From JBBRGK01 sp036741355 (GTDB taxonomy: Bacteria; Chloroflexota; Dehalococcoidia; CAUJGQ01): DNA of 64,000 nt. A program made the position numbers and the translations under genes. The first letter of the stretch is position 1. Each line of letters opens with the position of its first letter. The stretch covers positions 20,692-84,691 of the forward strand of contig DAINSK010000011.1 in assembly GCA_036741355.1 (NCBI GenBank). Reading direction: 5' to 3'. Shown here in pieces: positions 8,948 through 17,624 of this stretch. A model generated the notes under the pieces. The model was not told the DNA's origin. It made no database searches and was given only the letters and a program-made list of their open reading frames with translations.

Positions 8948-9141
8948 TGGACACCTCCATGTACAGGGATAGTACCGCGACGTATCGAGAGTAGTCGTAG
9001 CCCGACAGAATGAGATCACGGGTCGTCCTTTCGGTTGCCCGCTTTGTGCAACACCTGTCGCCCGCTGTCGTAGTCATGGACTTCGGGCCTGGAGTACAGT
9101 CGTACGGGCAACACAATTCGGGCGTCTTCAGGAGGTTCACG

Positions 9142-10314
9142 ATGACCGCGGAGACCACCAGCGGTGTGCGCGCCTTCTACATCGACGTTCCCGAAGCCGT
9201 GCTGGAGGATCTGCGCGACCGCCTTACGCGCACACGTTTTCCTGGGGAAGTCGCCGGCAGCGGTTGGACCTACGGCACGAACCTCGACTACCTGAAGCAG
9301 CTCGTCAAGTATTGGGTGGACGACTACGACTGGCGGGCGGCCGAAGCGTCGCTCAACCGGCTGCCGCAGTTTGTCGCCCCGGTGGACGGCCTCGATCTGC
9401 ACTTCGTCCACGTCCATGGCAACGGCCCTGCGCCGCTGCCGCTCCTGATCAGCCACGGCTGGCCCGGCTCGTTCTTCGAAATGGCGGACATTATCGGTCC
9501 ACTGAGCGATCCGGCCGCGCACGGCGGCGACCCCGCCGACGCCTTCGACGTGGTGGTGCCCAGCCTCCCCGGTTATGGGTTTTCCCAGCAGCCCGACCGA
9601 CCGGGGATGACACCGGGTGCTGTTGGCGAACTGTTCGTCTCGCTGATGCGCGACACGCTCGGCTACCGACGCTTTGCCGTGCAGGGGGGAGACTGGGGCG
9701 CGGTCATCACCGCATCGATGGCTCACGCACATCCGGACGCCATTACTGGGCTGCATCTCAACATGCTGGGTGTGAGGCCATTCACCGGCCCCGGTACGCC
9801 CGAGCTCACCGAAGAAGAGAAGGCCTTCATAAAGGAAGCCGAGGCGTGGCGGCAAGAAGCGACCGGCTACCAGTGGATCCAGGGCACGCGCCCGCAAACG
9901 CTGGCCTACGGTCTCACCGACTCGCCCGCCGGTCTGGCCGCGTGGATCGTTGAAAAATTCCGCGCGTGGAGCGACTGCGGTGGGGACGTGGAGCGCAGCT
10001 TCACAAAGGACCAGTTGCTGACCAACATCATGATTTACTGGGTGAGCGGCTGCATCAATTCGTCGACGCGGCTTTATTACGAATCGCGTCACAACCCGTG
10101 GATGCTGAAACCGGGCGAGCGCATCGAGGTGCCTACCGGCTACGCCGCCTTTCCGCACGAATTGACGCGTCCGCCACGTTCCTGGGCGGAGCGCGCCCTG
10201 AACATCCAGCGCTGGACACCGATGCCGCGCGGCGGTCACTTCGCCGCCATGGAAGAACCGGAGCTACTGGTAGAAGACGTTCGCGCATTCTTCAGGCCGC
10301 TGCGGGGGACCTGA
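9142..10314 (+). CDS. Epoxide hydrolase, alpha/beta-hydrolase with EHN domain
   Basis: A 390-residue epoxide hydrolase of the microsomal type, opening epoxides to diols. The N-terminal EHN domain (about 1-110) begins FYIDVPEAVLEDLRDRL. Then come the oxyanion motif HGWPGSFFE, PGYGFS, the nucleophile-elbow aspartate in GGDWGAV, and the terminal catalytic histidine in GGHFAAMEEP. The start at 9142 has AGGAGG 8 bases upstream. A long antisense frame over this gene is not real. A MITE follows. Confidence 0.93.
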   Translation: MTAETTSGVRAFYIDVPEAVLEDLRDRLTRTRFPGEVAGSGWTYGTNLDYLKQLVKYWVDDYDWRAAEASLNRLPQFVAPVDGLDLHFVHVHGNGPAPLPLLISHGWPGSFFEMADIIGPLSDPAAHGGDPADAFDVVVPSLPGYGFSQQPDRPGMTPGAVGELFVSLMRDTLGYRRFAVQGGDWGAVITASMAHAHPDAITGLHLNMLGVRPFTGPGTPELTEEEKAFIKEAEAWRQEATGYQWIQGTRPQTLAYGLTDSPAGLAAWIVEKFRAWSDCGGDVERSFTKDQLLTNIMIYWVSGCINSSTRLYYESRHNPWMLKPGERIEVPTGYAAFPHELTRPPRSWAERALNIQRWTPMPRGGHFAAMEEPELLVEDVRAFFRPLRGT

Positions 10315-10324
10315 CCCCGAACGG

Positions 10325-10534
10325 ACCTCACCCCCTTCCCTCTCCATCGCTCATGGAGCGACAGAGAGGGGCGATCGTTGGGACGTGGGTTCGGGCGGCG
10401 TTGCAGCGCCGGCGCGCAGCCGGCCGCATGGCAATACATGGCAATGCGCCCCAACAGGCGGAATGGACTGCCTCCCCAAATGCCGACTACAAGCTCCCCT
10501 CTCCATACCGATGGAGAGGGGCCGGGGGTGAGGT
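10325..10534. mobile_element. MITE-like repeat element, copy 1
   Basis: A 210-bp element with inverted ends ACCTCACCCCC...GGGGGTGAGGT, each followed inward by a GGAGAGGGG-type hairpin, and a middle that contains GGCAATGCGCC. The same architecture appears at 16012, 23047 and 26671. The right end is read through by the nucleotidyltransferase gene and supplies its last 16 or so residues. Confidence 0.7.
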
Positions 10535-11383
10535 CTTCCCGGTCGCATTAAGGATCTCTATTACCCGTTCCGCAAGCGCCTCCGGCCAGGTCCAGCCATG
10601 TGTGGAGGCGATGTTGAAACAGACCTCGCGCCCGAGTTGGGCTCCGGTGATCATCGCCCGTAGCAGGCTCTCGGGACCTCGTGCGGGTACGCACTCTTCG
10701 AGGCGGGCCAGCCGTTCGGCGGAAAGCGTTCGTTCGATATCGAATGCCGCCGACGAGGCCCGCCACCGCTGCGTTGCACCGGCTTCCAGACGGAGCAGGT
10801 AGCAGAGAAAGGAAAGCGGCTCGGTCTCGAACACCGTACGAGCGGCCCAGCGCTCGCCGCGGCTCAGCTTGCTGTGGCAGTAGAGCAGAAAGTACCAGAA
10901 GTCACCGCACAGCCGCTCGAACTCCGCATGCGGGTCCGCCGGGGCGAGCGAGTTGCCGATCAACTGCTGTGCCAGCGCGGTTAGCCGGCCGGTGCCATCG
11001 TAGAGCACCAGCACTTCCGCGGACACGGGACTCAGCGGCCACCTCGCGAGGCTGTCCAGCTCAGATTCTCGCAGCAGGTCGAAGTCGACGCGCAGCGGTA
11101 TCGGGGAGGTATCGTATACCGTCCACGGATGGCCGATCTGCCCAACGTAAGCGAGGAGCAGATAGCCGAATCCGGCAGCCCACGTCTTCCAATCGCGGGT
11201 AAACGCGTCCATATCGGCGTCGCGGATGAACAGCCCTGCGTCCACGTCCGACCACTCGTCGGCCCGGCCGAAGCTGCCCGAACCGTAATCGACGAGGCCA
11301 ACGATGCGCGGGTCTTGCTCGGCCGCCGCCTGGAGCCGTCGCAGCATCGTCTCCCGCGGGTTCTGTCCTGGCTGCGAACCCAT
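10487..11383 (-). CDS. Nucleotidyltransferase-domain protein
   Basis: A 298-residue protein of the polymerase-beta-type nucleotidyltransferase fold. The motif GSGSFGRADEWSDVDAGLFI (about 34-53) supplies the first two metal-binding acidic residues. The layout resembles lincosamide or aminoglycoside nucleotidyltransferases, but the substrate is not evident. The C-terminal tail (TSPPAPLHRYGEGSL) is encoded entirely by the adjacent MITE, so the insertion appears to have replaced the original 3' end. Confidence 0.8.
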   Translation of the reverse strand: MGSQPGQNPRETMLRRLQAAAEQDPRIVGLVDYGSGSFGRADEWSDVDAGLFIRDADMDAFTRDWKTWAAGFGYLLLAYVGQIGHPWTVYDTSPIPLRVDFDLLRESELDSLARWPLSPVSAEVLVLYDGTGRLTALAQQLIGNSLAPADPHAEFERLCGDFWYFLLYCHSKLSRGERWAARTVFETEPLSFLCYLLRLEAGATQRWRASSAAFDIERTLSAERLARLEECVPARGPESLLRAMITGAQLGREVCFNIASTHGWTWPEALAERVIEILNATGKTSPPAPLHRYGEGSL

Positions 11384-11401
11384 TGTCTCACACCCTAGCG
11401 G

Positions 11402-12997
11402 CTACCAGCCGACCGCGGCACCGTCGGCTCGTGGATCGGCTCCGCCGGCCATCAGGCCGGTTGCCGGGTCGATGACGATCCCCTGTGCATGCCCGGTCAT
11501 TCCCATCCAGCCCCCGATCAACGTCACGTCGTGCCCCATGTCGCGCAGGCGCTGCACGGTCGCCTCTGGAAACCGGTTCTCCATCACGAGTCCTGGTGGG
11601 TCGCCGGGCTGGCCGCGTCCGTGGATCCAGCGCGGGACCTCGATCGCGGCCTGGACGTCGAGCCCAAAGTCGATGAGACCGGCGTACACCTGCTGGTGGA
11701 TCTGGGGTTGGCCGTCGCCGCCCTGCGTGCCGAATACTATCGCGGGGCGCCCGTCGCGAAACGCCATCGATGGGATCAGCGTGTGCAGCGGTCGCTTCCG
11801 CGGTGCCACCGCGTTGGGGTGCGCTGGATCCAGCGAGAAGTAGCAACCGCGGTTGTGGAGCTCGATGCCGTAGCCCGGCACGACCATGCCCGCCCCAACA
11901 CCCATGTAGTTGCTCTGGATCAGCGAGACCGCGTTGCCCTCGCCGTCGGCGGCGCAGAGGTAGATCGTATCACCACTCAGCACTCCCGCGTCGTAGGAGG
12001 CGGCGCGATCCGGGTCGATCAAGCGGCGCCGTTCGGCGATATAGCGGTCGTCGATCAGCGACCGGGGGTCGACGGTCATGTACTCCGGATCGCCGAGGAA
12101 GGCGTTGCGGTCGGCGAATGCGACCTTCTTCGCTTCCACCATCAGGTGAACCGTTTCAGCCGCGGTCGGGCCTGCGCGCAGCTCAAATCCTTCCATCAGC
12201 TTCAGCGCCTGCAGCGCCGTCACCCCCTGCGTGGGCGGCGGCATCTCGTAGATTTGGTAGCCCCGGTAGCTGATGCTCAGCGGTTCCACCCACCGTCCGT
12301 GGTGCGCGGCCATATCTTCGCGCGTCAGCAGGCCGCCCTCGCCGGCGATGAAGTCCGCCAACGCTTGGCCAATCTCCCCTTCATAGAAGACGTCCCGTCC
12401 GTGTTCGGCGATCAGGCGCAGCGATCGGCCCAGCTCGGGCACGCATAGAAGCGACCCGGCCGCGGGTACGCGACCACCGGGCTGGTAGGCTGCCCGCCAG
12501 CTTGCGTGCGGCCAATCCATCCCGGCCACGCGTCCCAACGAAGTGGAGAGCAGGGGCGTGACGCCAAACCCCGTCTCGGCGTAGCCGATCGCCGGCGCCA
12601 GGCAGCGTGCCAGGCCCAGCCGTCCGAAGCGCTCGCTCGCCATCTGCCATCCGTCGACGACCCCTGGGACAGACACTGCCAGCGGACCGCGTTGCGGAAT
12701 CGAGCTGTAGCCGTGCGCGCGAAACCAGTCCGGGGTCGCGAGCGAGCCCGCACCGCCGCTGCCGTCGAGTCCGTAGAGACCGTCGCTTGCGGCGTCATAG
12801 ATCATCATGAACACGTCACCGCCCGTGCCGCAGAGGATGGGGTAGACGACGTTCAAGACGGCGTTTGCCGCGATGGCGGCGTCGACGGCGTTGCCTCCGG
12901 CCTGGATCATGCTCAATCCCGCCTGAGATGCCAGGAAATGCGGGGAGCTCACAAGCCCGTGGCGCGCGAGCGTTGCAGGGCGATGTTGCATCGCCAT
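11402..12997 (-). CDS. Gamma-glutamyltransferase family protein
   Basis: A 531-residue Ntn hydrolase of the gamma-glutamyltransferase family, which cleaves gamma-glutamyl amides after self-processing. The large subunit holds GGNAVDAAIAANAVLNVV (about 35) and CGTGGD. The probable nucleophile threonine lies in SGDTIYLCAADGEGNAVSL (about 365), and a GTQGGDGQPQ block follows. The Thr neighbourhood departs from the classical T-THxS form, so this is a divergent GGT-like branch. I see no signal peptide, which suggests a cytoplasmic enzyme. The start is ATG at 12997 or 12991, overlapping the upstream CoA-transferase by about 49 bp. Confidence 0.88.
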   Translation of the reverse strand: MAMQHRPATLARHGLVSSPHFLASQAGLSMIQAGGNAVDAAIAANAVLNVVYPILCGTGGDVFMMIYDAASDGLYGLDGSGGAGSLATPDWFRAHGYSSIPQRGPLAVSVPGVVDGWQMASERFGRLGLARCLAPAIGYAETGFGVTPLLSTSLGRVAGMDWPHASWRAAYQPGGRVPAAGSLLCVPELGRSLRLIAEHGRDVFYEGEIGQALADFIAGEGGLLTREDMAAHHGRWVEPLSISYRGYQIYEMPPPTQGVTALQALKLMEGFELRAGPTAAETVHLMVEAKKVAFADRNAFLGDPEYMTVDPRSLIDDRYIAERRRLIDPDRAASYDAGVLSGDTIYLCAADGEGNAVSLIQSNYMGVGAGMVVPGYGIELHNRGCYFSLDPAHPNAVAPRKRPLHTLIPSMAFRDGRPAIVFGTQGGDGQPQIHQQVYAGLIDFGLDVQAAIEVPRWIHGRGQPGDPPGLVMENRFPEATVQRLRDMGHDVTLIGGWMGMTGHAQGIVIDPATGLMAGGADPRADGAAVGW

Positions 12998-14202
12998 CCC
13001 GGAATCACCCCGCCCTCTTTGAGCTGGATGATGCGATCCCAGTCGAAGCCAAGCTCGAGCAGGATTTCTTCGGTGTGCTGGCCGAGTTCCGGTGCTGGGC
13101 CGCGTGGTTGCCACGGTGTTCCATAGAAATCCATCGGCGTGGCCACCATCCGGACCGGGCCGTCGGGAAACGGCACGTCCACGAAGGCGCCCGCCGCCTC
13201 CATCACCGGATCGTGCGCCGCCTCGAAGACCGTCTGAACCGGTGCGAACCAGACGTCTTCGCGGTCGAAGATCGCGGACCATTCGGCCACCGACTTTGCG
13301 GCCATCACCGCATCGATCGCCTCGACCAGCGCGGCCGAGTTGGTGGCACGATCCATGAGCGTGGTGAAGCGCAAATCGGACATCCACTCCTCGTGACCAA
13401 CGGCCCGGCAGAAGTCGGGCCAGTGACGATCGCCCTGCAACATCAGCAGCCAGATGCTGCGGCCATCGGCGCATTGATAGGGGAGGATCAGCGGGTTGGG
13501 AAAGCTAAGACGATCGTAGGCGCGCACATCGACGTCCAAGCGCAGCGCCATATTCAGGTCCCAGCCGATCGTGTAGGCGCCGGTGCGCGCCAGGGAAACC
13601 GCCACCCGCTGGCCCTCGCCGGTACGCTCCCGGTGGAAGAGCGCGGCCGAGATCGCCCCCGCCGCCTGTGCGCCGGCGTTATGGTCGCCCATGCCGCCGC
13701 GCTGAAGCGGGTAAGCGTTTTCCCGGTTGGGCGGCGTCAGCAGGTCGGCGATACCGGCCCGCGACCAGAAGGCGCCGACGTCAAATGTCGCGCGGTCGCG
13801 GTCCTCGCCTTCGGGACCGTACCCGGTAATCTGACAGTAGATCTGTCGCGGGTTCAGGGGACGAAGGCTCTCGTAATCGAGTCCCAGACGGACGAGCGCG
13901 GCCGGTCGCATGTTGCTGATGAAGACATCGGCCCGTTCTACCAGGCTTCGGGCGATCGCCTGCCCCTCCTCGGAACGCAGGTTCAACGACAAGCTACGTT
14001 TGCCGCGGTTGTCTAGTTCAAAAGCAGGGTTGGCGACCGGCCCCGCGTTGAGCAGCGCCATCAACCCTCGAAACGGGTCTCCCTCTTCGGGCTCGATCTT
14101 GATCACATCGGCGCCCCAGTCGCAGAGGATGCCTGCAGCCGCCGGCCCCGCCACCCAGACGCCAAGCTCCACCACCCGTACGCCTTCCATTGGTCCGGGC
14201 AT
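12949..14202 (-). CDS. CaiB/BaiF (type III) CoA transferase
   Basis: A 417-residue family III CoA-transferase that moves CoA between carboxylic acids. The N-terminal block GVRVVELGVWVAGPAAAGILCDWGADVIKIE is the family signature, and the conserved region GMGDHNAGAQAAGAI near residue 170 contains the expected catalytic aspartate. AAAGGAAAC precedes the ATG. It overlaps the GGT-like gene and is probably cotranscribed with it; the acid substrate is unknown. Confidence 0.92.
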   Translation of the reverse strand: MPGPMEGVRVVELGVWVAGPAAAGILCDWGADVIKIEPEEGDPFRGLMALLNAGPVANPAFELDNRGKRSLSLNLRSEEGQAIARSLVERADVFISNMRPAALVRLGLDYESLRPLNPRQIYCQITGYGPEGEDRDRATFDVGAFWSRAGIADLLTPPNRENAYPLQRGGMGDHNAGAQAAGAISAALFHRERTGEGQRVAVSLARTGAYTIGWDLNMALRLDVDVRAYDRLSFPNPLILPYQCADGRSIWLLMLQGDRHWPDFCRAVGHEEWMSDLRFTTLMDRATNSAALVEAIDAVMAAKSVAEWSAIFDREDVWFAPVQTVFEAAHDPVMEAAGAFVDVPFPDGPVRMVATPMDFYGTPWQPRGPAPELGQHTEEILLELGFDWDRIIQLKEGGVIPGWRCNIALQRSRATGL

Positions 14203-14267
14203 GTAGTTTCCTTTCCGCTTGCGGGGTTGATAATACTATTGCATCAAGACAACCAGTGGAGGCCAGC

Positions 14268-14663
14268 ATGGCAACGCTTAGCCCGGCACAGCGGAAGCTC
14301 TTTGAGGATAAGAACTTCGGCGCGGTGGCGACGGTCGGGAAGGACGGCACGCCCCGGAACACGATCGTCTGGGTGGACATGGATGGAGACAGAGTCCTGA
14401 TCAATGGCGCCCGCAGCCGTGGCTGGCTCAAGAACCTCAAGCGAAACCCGAGCGTTGCGTTGACGATTTTCGATCGCGAGAACCCCTACAGGCGCGTGAG
14501 TGTGATCGGCAAAGCCACCGAAATCACCGAAAACGGCGCCGAAGAGAACATCGACACGCTGTCGATGAAGTACAACGGCCGGATGTATCCGGCTCACGAG
14601 GCCGGCAACCCGCGCACCATCGTGCGGATCACCCCGGAGCGAGTCACGACGATGGGTGTGTAG
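14268..14663 (+). CDS. PPOX-class F420/FMN-dependent protein
   Basis: A 131-residue split-barrel flavoprotein like mycobacterial Rv1155. FGAVATVGKDGTPRNTIVWVDMDGD opens the barrel, SRGWLKNLKRNPSVALTIFD is the cofactor-binding segment and YRRVSVIGKATEI follows. Such proteins bind F420 or FMN. The start at 14268 is chosen because GTGGAGG lies 7 bases upstream. It is divergent from the CoA-transferase. Confidence 0.88.
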   Translation: MATLSPAQRKLFEDKNFGAVATVGKDGTPRNTIVWVDMDGDRVLINGARSRGWLKNLKRNPSVALTIFDRENPYRRVSVIGKATEITENGAEENIDTLSMKYNGRMYPAHEAGNPRTIVRITPERVTTMGV

Positions 14664-14760
14664 ACCGGCGAGCACGTTGCCGATTGATGGTTAGATTCAC
14701 TTGAGCCTCGAGCCGGACGGTTCCCGCACGGCGCGGGTCGGCGCACGCTGGAAACGGTCG

Positions 14761-16002
14761 ATGTCGCTGATGCCGGCGAGCGCGACCGCCGACGCGCGGC
14801 GGCTCCTGGCCACCCGCGCCATGCGCGGCTTTGCGGACGGCGCCGTGAGCGTGCTGCTCGCGAGCTACCTGTCCGACCTGGGCTTTTCACCGCTGCAGAT
14901 CGGCGCGATCATCACCGGCACCCTGCTCGGATCTGCCGCTCTCACCCTCGCGGCCGGGCTGGCCGGCCACCACATCAGCCGTAAGCGGATTCTGATCGCG
15001 GCGTCCGCGTTAATGTTTGCCACGGGCGTCGGTTTCACGGGCGTAACCGCGTTCTGGCCGCTCCTCCTGATTGCGATCGCCGGCACGCTCAATCCCTCGG
15101 CGGGCGACGTGAGCGTTTTCCTGCCTACCGAGCAGGCCGTGATCACCGAAACCGTGTCGGGGCCGGACCGCACCGCCATCTTCGCGCGCTACAACCTCTC
15201 CGGCACGTTCGCCGGAGCGTTCGGCGCGTTGGCGAGCGGCGTACCGGTTACGCTCGCCCGGCATGAGGGCTGGGGCATGGCCGCTGCCGAGCGCTCCGGC
15301 TTCATGCTCTACGCCTGCCTGGCAGTGGCTGCCGGGCTGATGTACAGCAGGCTGTCGCCGCATGTCGAAGGGGAACGCCACGGCGGACGCGCGGCGCCGC
15401 TGGCAGAATCGCGCCGCATCGTCCTGCAACTGGCGGCCGTGTTCAGTCTGGACGCGTTCGGCGGCGGTTTCGTCGTGCAGTCGTTGCTGGTGCTCTGGCT
15501 CTTTCGACGTTATGACATGTCGGTCGCGACCGCCGGTGCGATCTTCTTTGCGGCGGGGTTGCTGGCCGGTTTCTCGCAACTGATCTCGTCAAAAGTGGCG
15601 TCGCGCATCGGGCTGATCAACACGATGGTCTACACCCATCTGCCGTCTAACGCGCTGCTGATCGTGGCGGCGCTGATGCCGAACGCGCCGCTGGCCGTGC
15701 TGTTCATCCTGCTGCGCATGTGCCTCTCGCAGATGGATGTGCCGGCGCGCCAGTCGTTCGTGATGTCGGTCGTGCCGCCCCGAGAGCGGGCCGCGGCCGC
15801 GAGCGTCACCAACGTGCCGCGCAGCCTGGCCGCCGCGTCGGCGCCGCTGGCCGCGGGCTGGATGCTGGGCCACACGACGTTCGGTTGGCCGCTCATATGC
15901 GCTGGCGTCGCCAAGAGCCTCTACGACATCCTGCTTCTGGCAAAGTTCCGATCGGTCAAGCTGCAAGTAGACGAGGCAGTCGTGGACCCCTCCCAGCAAT
16001 AG
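14761..16002 (+). CDS. Major facilitator superfamily transporter
   Basis: An MFS permease of about 413 residues with the usual dozen hydrophobic helices. An early LLASYLSDLGFSPLQIGAI segment is followed by a basic loop (AGHHISRKRILIAAS) in the position of the loop 2-3 motif. The start may be ATG at 14761 or TTG at 14701, since neither has a strong ribosome site. Substrate unknown. The 3' end runs into a MITE. Confidence 0.88.
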   Translation: MSLMPASATADARRLLATRAMRGFADGAVSVLLASYLSDLGFSPLQIGAIITGTLLGSAALTLAAGLAGHHISRKRILIAASALMFATGVGFTGVTAFWPLLLIAIAGTLNPSAGDVSVFLPTEQAVITETVSGPDRTAIFARYNLSGTFAGAFGALASGVPVTLARHEGWGMAAAERSGFMLYACLAVAAGLMYSRLSPHVEGERHGGRAAPLAESRRIVLQLAAVFSLDAFGGGFVVQSLLVLWLFRRYDMSVATAGAIFFAAGLLAGFSQLISSKVASRIGLINTMVYTHLPSNALLIVAALMPNAPLAVLFILLRMCLSQMDVPARQSFVMSVVPPRERAAAASVTNVPRSLAAASAPLAAGWMLGHTTFGWPLICAGVAKSLYDILLLAKFRSVKLQVDEAVVDPSQQ

Positions 16003-16011
16003 CCGACCGGA

Positions 16012-16325
16012 ACCTCACCCCCGACCCCTCTCCGAAACGGAGAGGGGCGATCGTTGGGTGCCGGGCGCGAGCGTTGCTGCTTCGCCGGCGCACCGCCGTG
16101 CGCATCCACAATTACGGGAGATGCTCCGCAGACTAGGGGCTGGAAGCTCCCCTTCCCTGGCTAGGTGTATGGACCCAGGAGCTCGTAGTCGGTAGTTGGT
16201 GCAGCGTCGGGACGGGCGCATGGCCATGCGCCCGTCCCGACGCTGCACCTCGGCCCGCACTCAGCACCCAACGATCGTCCCTCTCCGCCGCTCGAAGAGC
16301 GATGGAGAGGGGAAGGGGGTGAGGT
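16012..16325. mobile_element. MITE-like repeat element, copy 2 (compound, with 52-bp palindrome)
   Basis: Ends ACCTCACCCCC and GGGGGTGAGGT enclose 314 bp, longer than the other copies. The left part matches the standard left end (GAGAGGGGCGATCGTTGG). The right part is the same end inverted, and the middle has a perfect 52-bp palindrome. It looks like two elements inserted head to head. Confidence 0.65.
16198..16249. repeat. Perfect 52-bp palindrome
   Basis: Two 26-base arms meet with no spacer at 16223/16224 (GGGCGCATGG|CCATGCGCCC at the centre). It encodes the same peptide on both strands. It lies inside MITE copy 2 and extends the GGCGCATGGC-type hairpin seen in the middle of the other copies. 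Confidence 0.9.
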
Positions 16326-16351
16326 TCCCACGACTGCCGGGCTGCGCGCCC

Positions 16352-16372
16352 TACTGCCTACTGCCTACTGCC
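16352..16372. repeat. Tandem TACTGCC heptamers
   Basis: Three copies of TACTGCC in tandem at the 3' end of the AhpD-like gene. Similar (G/T/C)ACTGCC runs lie at 3857-3870, 4607-4634 and 21853-21880, each next to the 3' end of a minus-strand gene. Confidence 0.75.
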
Positions 16373-16921
16373 GGCCGCAGGCACCGGACAATACAGCCCC
16401 TGGGCTTCTACTTCGAAGACGCGGTTGAAGCGGGCGCGCAAGTTTTCCATCGCGATCGTCGCCGCCAATTCCACCATTTCGGCGTCGTCGTAAAAGCCAC
16501 GCAGGCGGTCGTAAAGCTCGTCCGGTACCGTCACCGTTGACTGGCTCATCGCGTCGGCCAGTTCGAACGCTGCCTTCTCGGCGGGCGTGTAGAGGTTGCT
16601 TTCGGCGTAGTTTGGCAGGGCGTCGATCTTCTCCAAGCTTTCGCCGGCATCGCTGCCCCCGGCAGCGTTGATGTCGACTCAGAACGGGCAACCGACCTGC
16701 GCGGCCACCCGTACGCAGAGCAGGGCGCGCAACCCCGCCGGGATTCGTCCCGCCCTTGCCACAGCCGCGCTTAGCCCGCGGGCGCCGCGCAGGATCTCGG
16801 GACTATGGGCGATCACCTGGGTCGTATTCAACGGCGCGCCGAACGCCTGGATGTCGCTGTCGAAATAGCGGCGGATATCTTCTCGTGCCTCGTCGCGGCT
16901 CATGGGGCGAATGCGGGTCAT
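16358..16921 (-). CDS. AhpD-like carboxymuconolactone decarboxylase family protein, probable selenoprotein (CPFU)
   Basis: An AhpD-like all-helical redox protein, here 187 residues when read through one in-frame TGA at 16679-16681. The first part (80 residues) ends AAQVGCPF, and the frame after the TGA continues VDINAAGG. Relatives have CPFC-(I/V)D-(I/M)N here, so the TGA replaces the second cysteine of the CxxC site and gives C78-x-x-U81. After the TGA the family C-terminal helices (SNLYTPAEKAAFELADAM) continue normally. A 7-bp hairpin with loop GGG starts 12 bases after the TGA. The start overlaps the PPOX stop as ATGA, which suggests translational coupling. The last residues and the stop codon lie in TACTGCC repeats. 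Confidence 0.82.
16651..16667 (-). promoter_or_regulatory. SECIS-like hairpin of the AhpD-like gene
   Basis: On the minus strand CGCTGCC-GGG-GGCAGCG forms a perfect 7-bp stem. The GGG loop lies 19-21 bases after the TGA, within the usual distance for bacterial selenocysteine insertion elements, and it carries G in its first positions as expected. Confidence 0.62.
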
Positions 16922-17499
16922 GTGGCTCCTCCCATGCCGACAGGCACGATTCCGGCGTTGCCCGGATACTCCGGATCGTCGTCAAAGGGGCCGCGTGGAC
17001 CACCGAAGCGGCCCTTGGCGCTCATTTCGTCGATCGTCATCTCCACCAGCGAGACCGCTTTCATCTCCGCCTCGGTGATGGGCGCATAGTCGCGTCCCGC
17101 GGTCCGGCCCGGGAAATAGCGATCGATCAGCGTATGGAACACCTCGCGCCGCTCATCGTCGTCCTTAATCAGCCGGCCGCTGCCGAAACAGACGACGCTG
17201 CGGTAGTTCACCGAATGGGTTTCGGCCGATTTCGAGGCGATCAGACCATCGACCAGCGTCACCTCGACACACGCGGGCGCTCCAGAGGCCAGGACCTTCA
17301 CCGTGCGGCTTCCCGGTGCGCCGTGCAAATAGATCTTACCGTCGCGGTAGAGAAAAGTGAACGGCAGCACGTACGGCTGGCCGTCCTGCACAAAGCCGAC
17401 GTGCGCAACCGCCGCTTTTGCCATGATCTCGGCGGCATCGTCGGGGACGAGGAGTGCGCGTTCGGGGTGACGGCGAATGGCAGCACGCGAACGGGCCAC
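16918..17499 (-). CDS. PPOX/NimA-like flavin-binding split-barrel protein
   Basis: A 193-residue protein of the pyridoxamine 5'-phosphate oxidase-like superfamily, closest in layout to NimA-like nitroreductase-type proteins. Barrel strands such as AAVAHVGFVQDGQPYVLPFTFLYRDGKIYLHG (about 29-60) and SVNYRSVVCFGSGRLI (about 96-111) are recognisable. The GTG start has GAGGAGAA 5 bases upstream. Its stop overlaps the start of the AhpD-like gene by 4 bp, so the two are coexpressed and probably work together in redox or detoxification chemistry. Confidence 0.85.
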   Translation of the reverse strand: MARSRAAIRRHPERALLVPDDAAEIMAKAAVAHVGFVQDGQPYVLPFTFLYRDGKIYLHGAPGSRTVKVLASGAPACVEVTLVDGLIASKSAETHSVNYRSVVCFGSGRLIKDDDERREVFHTLIDRYFPGRTAGRDYAPITEAEMKAVSLVEMTIDEMSAKGRFGGPRGPFDDDPEYPGNAGIVPVGMGGAT

Positions 17500-17624
17500 G
17501 ATCGTTCTCCTCGGTCATCTGCCCCCACCATACCCGGTATTATGGTCCAGCTGAAGGCCCAATTTCGTGGCCGATATCATCAATCTTCATGATGCGTTGC
17601 TCTGCTTGACCGACTCACGCTACC

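Noticed and set aside
9016..10239. Long open frame antisense to the epoxide hydrolase
   Set aside because: The plus-strand gene has clear catalytic motifs and a ribosome site, while the antisense frame has none and reads as GC-rich shadow sequence.
12865..14016. Long plus-strand frame over the CoA-transferase and GGT-like genes
   Set aside because: It opposes two genes with strong family signatures and has no recognisable domain.
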